Below are positions 8,414 through 16,868 of a stretch of 27,259 nucleotides of DNA, piece by piece. Below the pieces are notes generated by a model. The model saw only the letters and a program-made list of their open reading frames with translations, was not told the origin of the DNA and made no database searches. This DNA comes from Candidatus Aenigmatarchaeota archaeon (GTDB lineage Archaea > EX4484-52 > B79-G9), in NCBI GenBank assembly GCA_023139785.1, contig JAGLMX010000001.1, positions 1 to 27,259 of the forward strand. The letters run 5' to 3'. The stretch's first letter is position 1; every line of letters begins with the position of its first letter. A program made the position numbers and the translations under genes.

Positions 8414-8630
8414 ATCGCTTCCTCATAGAGAACCTGTTTTTTAAAGAAACTTTGAGCTTACTCCAGTATGTTTTGGCTACAAGGAACGCCCCGAACAAAG
8501 ACGCAAGAAGCAATTGGAATATGTAGCTGCCAATACCCGGATCCAAATACGCATGAGCTGTTTTTGGAAAAACAATACAACAGCCGACAAGAAATGCCAC
8601 GAAGGTATTGAGACGCAATGAATATTTCAT
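8397..8630 (-). CDS. Small YLDPG-motif membrane protein
   Basis: 77 residues. An N-terminal hydrophobic stretch ends in the signal-like TAHA, then AYLDPGIGSYIFQ, a second hydrophobic helix, and a basic tail. Small proteins with a YLDPG(T/I)GS motif and this layout recur beside sugar-modification genes in bacteria (family recalled from memory; no assigned function known to me). A TTG start at 8669 is possible, but the ATG at 8630 fits better. A TATA-like box lies about 30 bases upstream of that ATG, and the extra residues would be polar sequence ahead of the signal-like helix. It appears to be the first gene of the unit that runs down to 3392. Confidence 0.78.
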   Translation of the reverse strand: MKYSLRLNTFVAFLVGCCIVFPKTAHAYLDPGIGSYIFQLLLASLFGAFLVAKTYWSKLKVSLKNRFSMRKRYEKNK

Positions 8631-8655
8631 GGAATCATGTTTATTGTGCAGTTTA

Positions 8656-8663
8656 TATTTATA
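8656..8663 (-). promoter_or_regulatory. TATA-like box for the small membrane-protein operon
   Basis: TATAAATA on the minus strand, about 30 bases upstream of the ATG at 8630. It lies in the 41 bases between that ATG and the stop of the LamG gene, so the five downstream genes could be transcribed separately from the LamG protein. Confidence 0.55.
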
Positions 8664-8670
8664 AGACAAT

Positions 8671-11067
8671 CTATTCTTTTGAATATTTGCTAAATATTTT
8701 CCCGCTTCTATTGTTCCAATGGACTACTTCCTTGTCATTTGGTCCAAAAATCTTAAGCAAAATTTCGGTTATCTGATTTGTTTTTGAAATTATTTTTGTA
8801 CGAAACCTATTTTGGAAGCGGAATTTCTTTGTGGTGTCAAGCAGAACCATTCCTGTTTCATTCAACTTCGTCCAATCCAGTATTTCAATGACAAGAGTTT
8901 CTTTGCCCTTAAAGCGCACATTCGTAAGATTGACGTGGATTTCATCAAAGCCTGTCATGTATTCAAGCATCACACTGAGTGTTTTTGTATGATCTGTGGT
9001 GTTCATATATATTTTGTTGCCTTTTATCCAGACGGCGTCTTTTGTGTTTGGTTCTGTACTTACATTGTAGAACATAATATGCATCGCTTCTGTTTCGTTC
9101 GTAAGATATAGTTTGAACTCATATGTGTCATTAGCCTCAATAATGTATGTGTAAGTTGCAGGGGCGCCTTGCGTGTTTTGGTTGAGGCTTGCCATAGAAC
9201 TGTCTTGGATTATTCCGGGGAGTATGTACAAAGTTTTTTCAATTATCGAAACAACTTCTGCTTTTGGGATTTCTCTTATTATTTCGTTATTTCGGAATGT
9301 GACTGTTCTGCTCAAGTAATCCTTTACTGTAAGGACGCCTGATTTGAGATATGCAATGTTGCGTTCCAGAAGGATGGTTCTGGAAAGGTATTTCAACCCC
9401 CATTCAGCAGGATGATTCCATTTTTCTTCTTTTTGCGTAGGCCCTGTTGGTCCGTTATTGCCGAAAAAGTCGGTGTCGTTTGTAGACACATGTCCCCATC
9501 GTCCTTCGTATAGAAGCCACTTTTGTGTGGTTGGATTTGCGTCATCTCGGAGTATTATTGTGTGATTAAAATCCTCATGCGATATTGTACGTCCTAAGGT
9601 TGAAGTGAAATCACTTAGAATGTCCACCCAACCAAGCAACAAAATGTTATTTGCTTCAAAATACGATGCATGGCTGCCAAGGGCAACGTAAACGATAGGA
9701 TGTGTGTCTTCCTTCAGTACTTCATCCCACGACTTTATTTCGCCCCCGTTTCTGTAAAATGAGTCACTGTGCTGGCTATAAGCAGCGTATAGGGGATTTT
9801 GCGTTGAAGTCTCCAGTATTATTTCCACCATTTCCCAGTCGCCCTCATGCTGATTCCAGAAGAAATTATACAAATAGTGATGCCAGTATTGTAGTACAAT
9901 ATATGATTCGTCGTTATATGTGCTTGTGGTCGCCCGCATATACACTGTATTTCCGTATTCTGGCTGAAGTTGGTCGTAAACTCTTTTGTAAATATTATCT
10001 TGGTCGCTGCCGTAAAGTTCCTCTTCTTCAAACTCGAGAAAATAGTTTGGTCCATATACAGATATTTGCTCTTCACTAAACGGGCCGTTAGTTTCTATAG
10101 AAGATGAAAAAGTGTAAATGTCAGAGTAATTGAGAAATATTGAAACCGGCTGAGGATAAAATTCCGTGTAGTGCGCATCAGGGGTGTATTGGAATGTGGG
10201 CGCGTATGTGGATAGTAGCGTATATTCTTCAAAATCGCCAATGCCGTCAGAATCTGTGTCTGGAGAGTTCGGATTAAGCCCAAGAGAAAGCTCTTTTTCA
10301 TCTCCAATGCCATCGCCGTCTGTGTCTGTGGGTGACGTGAATCTTTCGTATTCTGTTTTTATTTCTTCGGTAGACAAGGCGCGGTTGTAGATTTTTACTT
10401 CGTCGATTAACCCGTTATAGTAGAAGTTATTTGATTGAGAAGCTTTACCAATAAACCAGTTATACAAGTTGCTGTTATGTGTTAGTGTGTCTGAAGGCGT
10501 GAATGTTCTGTCTAAGTTGGGGTCATTTATTGCAACTAAGTCTCCATCCACATACAACCTTAATCTTTTATCAGAATCGTCATATGTAGAAATCACAAGG
10601 TGCCATTGTCCATCATTGATTGGTGATAGAGACTTCGCACTTAGATAACGCTCATTTGTTCCACCTCCAACACTTGTACCCACAATACCTGTATCCTCAA
10701 GGACAATACCAATTCCCCATTCACCTCCAGCCCCGCTATGATCGTTGATTGTTTGCATTCGACCACTTGATGATGTTTCTGAAAAAGACACCCACTCAGT
10801 TAAAGTCATTGAGTTGTGATATAACGAATCATCATTTCCTAAAAAAATATACTCATCAATACCATTAAAACTCAAAGCAAGTCCCTTGATACCATCAACA
10901 CGAACTGCTCCATATATTATGCCATCATTGCTGTTTCCAGAAGAATCATACAAGATGCTCCCATAATTTTCATCAAAAGTATAGTGCGCAACAAGCCCGT
11001 CTTCTGCATATACGGTATTTGCGCAAAGAACAAGGAATGCTCCGAAAAAGAGAAAGAATTTATTCAT
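8671..11067 (-). CDS. Secreted LamG / thrombospondin-3 repeat / Vps62-like protein
   Basis: 798 residues with a signal peptide (about 1-21, cleavage after VYA). A LamG/concanavalin-type domain (about 24-240) has AHYTFDENYG, WHLVISTYDD and LIDEVKIYNRALS. Two aspartate-rich calcium repeats follow, DTDGDGIGD (248-256) and DTDSDGIGD (270-278). A third domain (about 287-590) carries HEGDWEMVEI and VALGSHASYF, which resemble the Vps62/DUF946 family and, distantly, the GHRHDWE motif of NPP1-like proteins. The C-terminal part is beta-rich and of no type I recognise. I count ten N-X-S/T sequons, nine of them after about residue 490, as expected of an N-glycosylated archaeal surface protein. It has its own promoter. 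No C-terminal anchor is visible. It is likely extracellular and perhaps a substrate of the glycan made here. Confidence 0.88.
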   Translation of the reverse strand: MNKFFLFFGAFLVLCANTVYAEDGLVAHYTFDENYGSILYDSSGNSNDGIIYGAVRVDGIKGLALSFNGIDEYIFLGNDDSLYHNSMTLTEWVSFSETSSSGRMQTINDHSGAGGEWGIGIVLEDTGIVGTSVGGGTNERYLSAKSLSPINDGQWHLVISTYDDSDKRLRLYVDGDLVAINDPNLDRTFTPSDTLTHNSNLYNWFIGKASQSNNFYYNGLIDEVKIYNRALSTEEIKTEYERFTSPTDTDGDGIGDEKELSLGLNPNSPDTDSDGIGDFEEYTLLSTYAPTFQYTPDAHYTEFYPQPVSIFLNYSDIYTFSSSIETNGPFSEEQISVYGPNYFLEFEEEELYGSDQDNIYKRVYDQLQPEYGNTVYMRATTSTYNDESYIVLQYWHHYLYNFFWNQHEGDWEMVEIILETSTQNPLYAAYSQHSDSFYRNGGEIKSWDEVLKEDTHPIVYVALGSHASYFEANNILLLGWVDILSDFTSTLGRTISHEDFNHTIILRDDANPTTQKWLLYEGRWGHVSTNDTDFFGNNGPTGPTQKEEKWNHPAEWGLKYLSRTILLERNIAYLKSGVLTVKDYLSRTVTFRNNEIIREIPKAEVVSIIEKTLYILPGIIQDSSMASLNQNTQGAPATYTYIIEANDTYEFKLYLTNETEAMHIMFYNVSTEPNTKDAVWIKGNKIYMNTTDHTKTLSVMLEYMTGFDEIHVNLTNVRFKGKETLVIEILDWTKLNETGMVLLDTTKKFRFQNRFRTKIISKTNQITEILLKIFGPNDKEVVHWNNRSGKIFSKYSKE

Positions 11068-11090
11068 AGCGTGTTTTTTTACTTAAGAAA

Positions 11091-11098
11091 TATATAAA
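11091..11098 (-). promoter_or_regulatory. TATA-like box for the LamG protein gene
   Basis: TTTATATA on the minus strand, centred about 26 bases upstream of the ATG at 11067, with no Shine-Dalgarno site between. This suggests a leaderless transcript for the secreted protein. The rest of the 88-base gap holds only an imperfect hairpin near 11109-11127. Confidence 0.6.
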
Positions 11099-11155
11099 AC
11101 ATTGTATGTGTGGTCATGCATGTCACAGGTTTTTATGTTTTGCGGGATTGACACT

Positions 11156-12349
11156 TTACTTGCGACGTCTTTGAAGTTCTCCATACTTTTTCAATACGCG
11201 TTTAGCATTTTTCTTCCAAGTATATTCTTTTACGACTTTTTTTCTTGCATTTTTCCCAAGCTTTTTCAGCAGCTTTTTGTCTTTTGCCAAAACTTGGATG
11301 GCATTCTTTAGCGAATTCGGTTTTCCTGCTTCTACAAGAAGCGCATCCTTGTTATTTTCAAGAATCTCTTTCATTTGTCCTATGTTTGATGAAACAATGG
11401 ATTTGCCCATAGCCATGTATTCGAAAAGCTTTGTAGGGGAACCGAAGAACGCTGTCCCGTCAGGGTTTGGAACTGTGGGGTTAACCAGAATGTCACAGAC
11501 TGCGAGATGCGCAGGGACTTGTTCATGTGGCACAGAACCGACGAATATTATTCTATCGTTTTTGCCAGCAATTTCTTCAGTTTCTTTCCTGTGGCGTCCA
11601 TCTCCCATGAAAATGAAGAAAAAATCTCCTTTCTTAAAGACAAGTTCCTTTGCCGCATGTGCAAAAACCTCTGCACCGTGCCAGCGACCAAAGGTACCGA
11701 TGAAACCAATCACAACCGCGTTTTTTGGAATCTTGTATTTTTTTCGAAGTTTATGGTCGTTTATGTTTTGATTAAATGTTGCAGAATCAACTCCATTGGG
11801 GTTGAGTAGTATTTTTTCATTTGATATGCCGTTGTTTTTCAGAATTTTCTCAAGTGGTCTTGAGACCACAGTTATGATATCCGCACGTTCCAATGCATTT
11901 TTTTCATAATATCCTGAAAGTTTTGACAAAAAACCAGCAAATATACTTGTCCAATGAGTGGTGGTCCATTGTCGAATAACCCATGGTAGGGGGCCATTAT
12001 ATTCAAGAACAAATGGTATCTGTAGTTCTTTTGCAATCCTTGAGCCAACATCTGTAAACGCAACGTGTCTTTGGTAAATCAGATCTGGTTTTTCTTTCTT
12101 TATCATCTCTTTCAGGAGCGAGTATTTCAGAAAGTTGGCGTTTATAAAAAAATCAATCTTCGTGTTCCATCCAAGATAGCAAACATTTTTGTAGGAGTCT
12201 ATGAAGTTGAATTTCTTTGGAGAGATTATTTTTACATCACAGTTCTTTTGTTTCAATCCAGAAATAAAACCATGCATGTGGCTTACTGCCCCGCCCGTCC
12301 CGCCATCAACAAATTCAAACCAGAGATAACATACTTTTATCTTTTTCAT
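11156..12349 (-). CDS. Family 4 glycosyltransferase
   Basis: A GT-B enzyme of 397 residues starting MKKIKVCYLWFEFVDGGTGG, where the glycine-rich turn is the usual acceptor-side loop. Its C-terminal half has VIGFIGTFGRWHG, FMGDGRHRKE, the GSVPHEQVPAHLAVCD segment and PTKLFEYMAMGKSIVSS. The last of these holds the Glu that contacts the nucleotide sugar (EX7E-type region). An in-frame ATG 27 bases upstream (12376) is possible. The ATG at 12349 overlaps the previous stop as ATGA and opens directly on the family's first strand, so I chose it. It is the last gene of a three-gene unit with the two related methyltransferases. Donor and acceptor are unknown. Confidence 0.92.
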   Translation of the reverse strand: MKKIKVCYLWFEFVDGGTGGAVSHMHGFISGLKQKNCDVKIISPKKFNFIDSYKNVCYLGWNTKIDFFINANFLKYSLLKEMIKKEKPDLIYQRHVAFTDVGSRIAKELQIPFVLEYNGPLPWVIRQWTTTHWTSIFAGFLSKLSGYYEKNALERADIITVVSRPLEKILKNNGISNEKILLNPNGVDSATFNQNINDHKLRKKYKIPKNAVVIGFIGTFGRWHGAEVFAHAAKELVFKKGDFFFIFMGDGRHRKETEEIAGKNDRIIFVGSVPHEQVPAHLAVCDILVNPTVPNPDGTAFFGSPTKLFEYMAMGKSIVSSNIGQMKEILENNKDALLVEAGKPNSLKNAIQVLAKDKKLLKKLGKNARKKVVKEYTWKKNAKRVLKKYGELQRRRK

Positions 12350-13158
12350 TTGAATACTTCCGCAATCAAATACCATCCAAATCGGGATTCAAGCGGTTTT
12401 ATGGTGAATGCAGGCAACATCCTTCTTATATGAGTCATTCTTTTTTCATTCATTATGTGATGTGTGTATATCCTGCTTATATTGAAACCGATTTCTTTTA
12501 GCATGTTTTGGAAAACTTTTTTAGAATAAACCTTTACAAGCGGTTTTGTATCTTTGCTTTTTTCTTCAATAACTTCAGAAAGGATCTCATTAGTACATTT
12601 TCCTGCAAACTTTCCTTTTAATATTCCATGATATGCAACAACTTTGCCGTAAAATGCAAAAGAGTTTTTATGATATACCATTATGAGCGCCTTTCCGCCA
12701 GGTTTCAGAACACGGTGTATTTCACTTAGCGCTTTTTCTGTGTTTGGGGTGTGGTGTATGACGCCATGAGAATAAACATGGTCGAATGAATTATCTGCAA
12801 ATGAAAGCGACTCTGCATCACATTTCGTTATTCTTGCAGAGAAACCGTATGTTTTGAAGAGTTCTTTTGCAAGAGATACATGATTTGGAGTGAGGTCAAT
12901 TCCGGTGCAGATTGCGCCGTTTTTTGCGAACTCAAGCAAGTCGGCACCCATGCCGCAGCCGACTTCAAGGAGTTTTTTGTTTTTTACATCTTCTTTGGAT
13001 ATGATTTTTCTAAGCCACGGGGCGTATACTTTATATCTATATTTTATTACTTCCTCAAAAAATTCTCTGGTTCCTTTTTTGTTTTTTAATGTGGAGCTAC
13101 CGCAGGGGGTTTTGTTCCACTGTATCACCGAACGGGATTTAAAATTTTTGGCATTCAT
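12346..13158 (-). CDS. Class I SAM-dependent methyltransferase, copy B of a tandem pair
   Basis: 270 residues. The N-terminal signature QWNKTPCGSS, then GTREFFEE, RYKVYAPWL, motif I LLEVGCGMGADL, GIDLTPNHVSLAK and VYSHGVIHHTP, place it in the group whose members open with a WN..PCG motif and occur in lipopolysaccharide and glycan clusters. It aligns along its whole length with the neighbour at 13184-14014. The reading frame extends to an ATG at 13209, but the copy A protein begins about ten residues before the QW motif, which matches the ATG at 13158. That start leaves a 25-base gap and not a 26-base overlap. It ends in an ATGA overlap with the GT4 gene. Likely a sugar O-methyltransferase. 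Confidence 0.88.
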   Translation of the reverse strand: MNAKNFKSRSVIQWNKTPCGSSTLKNKKGTREFFEEVIKYRYKVYAPWLRKIISKEDVKNKKLLEVGCGMGADLLEFAKNGAICTGIDLTPNHVSLAKELFKTYGFSARITKCDAESLSFADNSFDHVYSHGVIHHTPNTEKALSEIHRVLKPGGKALIMVYHKNSFAFYGKVVAYHGILKGKFAGKCTNEILSEVIEEKSKDTKPLVKVYSKKVFQNMLKEIGFNISRIYTHHIMNEKRMTHIRRMLPAFTIKPLESRFGWYLIAEVFK

Positions 13159-13183
13159 GAGATCGCGTTCGTTGCATGAACTT

Positions 13184-14014
13184 TTATGGCTTGCATCGTA
13201 TGGAATCATCGTTTTTTATCGCTTCTGCAATAAGGTACCATCCGAATTTTCTACCAATTCCTTTGAATAGGTTTTCTGGAATGACTTTTCTCAACAGGGC
13301 GCTTCTTTTTTCATCAAGAATGTGGTTTGCATACATTTTTTTAACTTCAAATCCGGCAGATTCCAATAGATGATTGAACTCGTGCATTGAATAAACTTTT
13401 ACATGAGGTTTTGTTTCCTTTGAGTTTGCTTCAATTACTTCTGAAAGAATACCATCAATACCCTTTTTAAGCAATTGCCCTCGCAATATGCCGTAATATC
13501 CCAAGATCTTGTAATAATCCAGAGACCTCTTATGGTATACCATAAGATGTGCTTTTCCTCTTTTCCTCAAAACACGGTATATCTCTTTCAAAGAAAGTTC
13601 AATAGAGGGTATGTGGTGCAGAACCCCGTGAGAGTAAACGATGTCAAAGAAATCATTTTTGAATTTAAGTTTGGTGGCATCCATTTGATAAATATTGGGG
13701 CTGATGTTGTTTAGTTTGAACCGTTTTTTAGCCAAAGACACATGCTTTGGAGTCAAATCAATCCCGTAGCATTGAGCACCTTGTTTTGAAAATTCCATCA
13801 AATCCGTACCAAGGCCGCAGCCAATTTCCAAAACTTTTTTGCCTTTTGCGTCAATAGACCGTATGTATTCGAGAAGCCATGGAGCATACAGAAGATATCT
13901 CTGCTTTTGGACAGCATCAAAATACTCCTTTGTGCCTTCTTTGCAGTATATTTCGGAGGATCCACAAGGCGTTTTTGTCCATTGCAAAATGGTTCTTTCT
14001 TTAGCGGCAGTCAT
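13184..14014 (-). CDS. Class I SAM-dependent methyltransferase, copy A of a tandem pair
   Basis: 276 residues with the same ordered signatures as copy B: QWTKTPCGSS, GTKEYFDA, RYLLYAPWL, motif I VLEIGCGLGTDL, GIDLTPKHVSLAK and VYSHGVLHHIP, ending in FGWYLIAEAIK. The two copies share the C-terminal FGWYLIAE as well, so they arose by whole-gene duplication. This copy is the first gene of its unit, with a TATA-like box 27 bases upstream and no clear leader. Methylation of two positions of one sugar, or of two different sugars, would explain keeping both copies (inference). Confidence 0.88.
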   Translation of the reverse strand: MTAAKERTILQWTKTPCGSSEIYCKEGTKEYFDAVQKQRYLLYAPWLLEYIRSIDAKGKKVLEIGCGLGTDLMEFSKQGAQCYGIDLTPKHVSLAKKRFKLNNISPNIYQMDATKLKFKNDFFDIVYSHGVLHHIPSIELSLKEIYRVLRKRGKAHLMVYHKRSLDYYKILGYYGILRGQLLKKGIDGILSEVIEANSKETKPHVKVYSMHEFNHLLESAGFEVKKMYANHILDEKRSALLRKVIPENLFKGIGRKFGWYLIAEAIKNDDSIRCKP

Positions 14015-14038
14015 AACCTGTATAGTGGATTAAAATAT

Positions 14039-14046
14039 TTTATAAA
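14039..14046 (-). promoter_or_regulatory. TATA-like box for the methyltransferase pair and GT4 unit
   Basis: TTTATAAA on the minus strand, centred about 27 bases upstream of the ATG at 14014, giving an expected transcript start at or beside the start codon. Confidence 0.6.
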
Positions 14047-14106
14047 TTGCATTGAAACTTAAATCCTGTTTACACTTGTTAGCAGGCATCCATACAGAAG
14101 TCATAG

Positions 14107-14114
14107 TTTATTAA
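14107..14114 (+). promoter_or_regulatory. Possible TATA-like box for the GT4 gene at 14142
   Basis: TTTATTAA lies about 30 bases upstream of the ATG at 14142. The 127-base divergent gap 14015-14141 holds this box and the one facing the other way. I see no other clear element in it. Confidence 0.4.
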
Positions 14115-14141
14115 GTCATAAATGTATTTTTACATGATCTT

Positions 14142-15122
14142 ATGAAAAAAGTCAAGGTTCTAATTGCAGTGGCAGCTCACTACTCCCGTAGCCGTGCATT
14201 CGAGTCTTTTTTGAAAGAAGAATGCTATGATGTACGGGTTGTGACGAGGGATATGTCTAATAAATACAACTTTATGAATTTTTTTCGTGAAATAATTTCA
14301 TGGAAGCCGCAGATAGTTCATGCAATAAATGATCCAGAAGTAATGCTAATACCCATTATCTTGGCGTCAAAACTTGTCGGTGCAAATGTATTGTATGACG
14401 TGCGTGGAATATGCTCTCTTCTTAGAAAAGAAACGCGCAGAAATGACATGTATTATTATGTCGAGCGCTTTGCAGAGCGTTTCAATGATATTTTTTCTGA
14501 TCGAAAAATTACTCCTGTGTATCGCATACACAAAAAAAGAAATTATGCCTTAATACCTCAGACCATATCTTTCAGGAAACGAGTATGTCATGCGCGCCAT
14601 GGGAAAAAACAAATAATCTTGACTGCATGTACGCTATCAAAAATGAGGGAGCTTGAAGTTTTGATTGATTCAATGCGCTTTATTCAAAATCCAGATGTTG
14701 AACTTTGGATTTTTGGGGATGGTGTTGAGAAAGAAAAGATTGAAGCAGAGGCAAAAAAAGATTCAAGAATTTTCGTTTTTGGGCGTATTCCCTACGATTT
14801 GTTTATTAAAAAGATACCTCGTGCAGATGTCTGTATAATTCCTTTTAGTAAAATGATTTCTTCTGAATATACATCACCGTATTCTGTGTTGAAGCTTGGC
14901 GAATTCACATTTTTTCAAAAGCCTATTGTCTGCGCAGATGTCGGAGATATGCGTCTTGCAGAGAAGAACGGAGTTGTTTTCTACAAACCAGGTGATTCGA
15001 AGGATCTTGCCGTTAAAATATCATCGCAACTCAAAAATCCTAAAAAGACCACCTTTTTCAGAGAACTTGACAGAAAAGACGTCAAGAAAAAATACCTCGC
15101 AGTTGTGCGTAGTTTGTTTTAA
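14142..15122 (+). CDS. Family 4-like glycosyltransferase
   Basis: 326 residues, short for GT4. The N-terminal half (MKKVKVLIAVAAHYSRSRAFESF, KPQIVHAINDPEVM, VLYDVRG) is the acceptor-side Rossmann domain. The C-terminal half has ELWIFGDGVEKEKI, DSRIFVFGRIPY, PRADVCIIPF and TSPYSVLKLGEF, with a Glu at the usual donor-binding place, then KPIVCADVGDMR. The loop between the two halves is compact. It stands alone on the plus strand between two minus-strand units and ends only five bases before the convergent aminotransferase stop. Donor and acceptor are unknown. Confidence 0.85.
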   Translation: MKKVKVLIAVAAHYSRSRAFESFLKEECYDVRVVTRDMSNKYNFMNFFREIISWKPQIVHAINDPEVMLIPIILASKLVGANVLYDVRGICSLLRKETRRNDMYYYVERFAERFNDIFSDRKITPVYRIHKKRNYALIPQTISFRKRVCHARHGKKQIILTACTLSKMRELEVLIDSMRFIQNPDVELWIFGDGVEKEKIEAEAKKDSRIFVFGRIPYDLFIKKIPRADVCIIPFSKMISSEYTSPYSVLKLGEFTFFQKPIVCADVGDMRLAEKNGVVFYKPGDSKDLAVKISSQLKNPKKTTFFRELDRKDVKKKYLAVVRSLF

Positions 15123-15127
15123 TTGAT

Positions 15128-16231
15128 TTATTCGAAGTTCAATACAGACTTTATTTTCTCACACACGTACTTTATTTTTTCTTTTTCTAGTTCAGGATAA
15201 ATTGGCAGGGAAAGAATTTCGTCAGCCGCTTTTTCAGTTTCAGGAAAATCCCCCTTTTTTAGGTTCATATACTTGTAAGCAGGCTGTAAATGCAAAGGTA
15301 GGGGGTAGTGGATGCCGCAACTGATGTCACTTTCTTTCAGCAATTTCTGCAGTAGGTCTCTTTTTCTTGTTCGAATGACATAGAGATGATATACATGTTT
15401 TTTCCCGTCTTTTTCTAAAGGAGTGGCGAGTGTTTCGTCAAGAAGTTTGTTATAAAATCTTACGTTTTCTCTTCGTTTTTCAATCCAATCGTTTAGATGC
15501 TTTAATTTTTCAAGTAATATGGCGGCCTGAAGAGCATCCATTCTGCTGTTAAAACCTTCTTCAGCATGAATATGTTTTTCATCGCGACCGTGGTTTCTAA
15601 GTTTTCGTATCTCTTCTGCAAGTTCATCAGAATTTGTTGCAACACAACCTGCATCTCCGTAGGCCCCTAAATTTTTTCCAGGATAAAAGCTATAACATGC
15701 GGCATCTGACAAGACGCCCGGTGAAACGTCATTATCCTTTGCGCCATGTGCCTGACACGCGTCTTCGAGAACTCTTAGATTGTGCTTTTTGGCAATTTCT
15801 GAAATTTTTTTCATGTCTGCCATTTGGCCATAAAGATGCACTGGAAGTATTGCTTTGGTTTTTGGCGTTATGGCGGTCTCTATTTTAGTAACGTCAATGT
15901 TGAATGTTTTAGAATCGATGTCTACGAATACAGGGATTGCACCATTGCGCGTTATTGCTTCAGTGGTTGCAATGAACGTATTTGGCACCGTGATCACTTC
16001 ATCGCCTGCACCAATACCCATTGCATTCAGGACCAATGTAAGTGCATCTGTTCCAGAGTTGACGCCGATTACATGTTTTGTCCCACAGAATTTTGCAAAT
16101 GCCTGCTCAAAAGAATTTACTGTGGCGCCAAGTATAAAACTAGTGTTATCAAGAACGCTCTGGATTGCAGCATCTATTTCCGGCTTTATGTTTTGATACT
16201 GTGCATTCAAATCAACAAAAGGTATTTTCAT
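15128..16231 (-). CDS. wbpE: DegT/DnrJ/EryC1/StrS sugar aminotransferase, WbpE-like
   Basis: A PLP-dependent aminotransferase of 367 residues. Landmarks are MKIPFVDLNAQY at the start, VNSGTDAL (58-65), LEDACQAHGA (155-164) and SFYPGKNLGAYGDAG with the PLP lysine Lys186. In the WbpA-B-E-D pathway it puts an amino group on C3 of UDP-3-keto-GlcNAcA, using glutamate. That substrate is inferred from its two co-transcribed neighbours, an N-acetyltransferase and a Gfo/Idh 3-dehydrogenase. A longer start exists at 16243 (MMIEMKIP), but family members normally begin at MKIPF, so I use 16231, just after the upstream stop at 16233. Family certain; precise step probable. Confidence 0.92.
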   Translation of the reverse strand: MKIPFVDLNAQYQNIKPEIDAAIQSVLDNTSFILGATVNSFEQAFAKFCGTKHVIGVNSGTDALTLVLNAMGIGAGDEVITVPNTFIATTEAITRNGAIPVFVDIDSKTFNIDVTKIETAITPKTKAILPVHLYGQMADMKKISEIAKKHNLRVLEDACQAHGAKDNDVSPGVLSDAACYSFYPGKNLGAYGDAGCVATNSDELAEEIRKLRNHGRDEKHIHAEEGFNSRMDALQAAILLEKLKHLNDWIEKRRENVRFYNKLLDETLATPLEKDGKKHVYHLYVIRTRKRDLLQKLLKESDISCGIHYPLPLHLQPAYKYMNLKKGDFPETEKAADEILSLPIYPELEKEKIKYVCEKIKSVLNFE

Positions 16232-16232
16232 T

Positions 16233-16868
16233 TCAATCATCATATGGCTTGTCTGTTAGGTTAAGCGGACATTCTATATCACTTCTTTTTTTTATTGCTT
16301 TAGCAGGATTTCCAACTACGACTTCATTAGGAGGAACGTCTTTTGTTACAACAGAACCTGCACCAATTATGGCTCTTTTACCAATAGTTATTCCTGCCAA
16401 AAGAGTGCTATTCGCACCAATAATCGCTTCTTCTTCGATGATGCAGAATGTTTTTTTCATGCACTCCTTTGCCTCATTGCACGTTGGGTGAAGTGTATTT
16501 GTTATCGAAACACATGGACCTATCCATGCACCTTTTTTGATAACGGTGTATTCTGGTATGAATGCAGAAGTATGGATTCTTACATTATCATCTAATTTAC
16601 AAAACTTGAGTATTGCACTTAGAGTACCGATAGACACATTATTTCCTATGTTGTTTTTTTCCTGGATAAATGCATGATGCCCTGTCTGAAAGTTATCTCC
16701 TATGACATTTCCCGCATATATCACGGTGTGTGAGCGAATGTTCGCATTAACCCCAATAATTGTTTTGAGTTCTTCGTTTTCCACACTTTGACCAATTAAA
16801 CAAAAAGAACCTATTTTTGAGTTCTCGCCCAACTCAACACCATTTAGAATAAGCGGTTTTTCAGACAC
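16233..16868 (-). CDS. wbpD: Left-handed beta-helix N-acetyltransferase, WbpD-like
   Basis: 211 residues made largely of hexapeptide repeats, for example IGVNAN, IGDNFQ, IGNNVS, WIGPCVS and the late IIGANSTLLAGITIGKRAIIGAGSVVTKDVP. A trimeric left-handed beta-helix acyltransferase is expected. In the WbpA-B-E-D route this enzyme acetylates the new 3-amino group to give UDP-2,3-diacetamido-2,3-dideoxy-glucuronate. The GTG at 16868 is preceded by a GGGGGA Shine-Dalgarno site about seven bases upstream and overlaps the upstream gene's stop by eight bases, which supports both the GTG start and coupling. Other hexapeptide sugar acetyltransferases look alike; the neighbourhood drives the WbpD call. 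Confidence 0.85.
   Translation of the reverse strand: MSEKPLILNGVELGENSKIGSFCLIGQSVENEELKTIIGVNANIRSHTVIYAGNVIGDNFQTGHHAFIQEKNNIGNNVSIGTLSAILKFCKLDDNVRIHTSAFIPEYTVIKKGAWIGPCVSITNTLHPTCNEAKECMKKTFCIIEEEAIIGANSTLLAGITIGKRAIIGAGSVVTKDVPPNEVVVGNPAKAIKKRSDIECPLNLTDKPYDD

Noticed and set aside
11109..11127. Imperfect hairpin upstream of the LamG gene as a terminator
   Set aside because: Only four full pairs plus two wobble pairs, and no T run on the strand that would need it.
12350..12376. N-terminal extension of the GT4 protein to 12376
   Set aside because: The extra nine residues lie inside the upstream gene and the ATGA overlap at 12349 gives a family-typical start.
15824..16264. Plus-strand reading frame of 146 codons
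   Set aside because: Antisense to the DegT aminotransferase, with cysteine-rich composition typical of a shadow frame.
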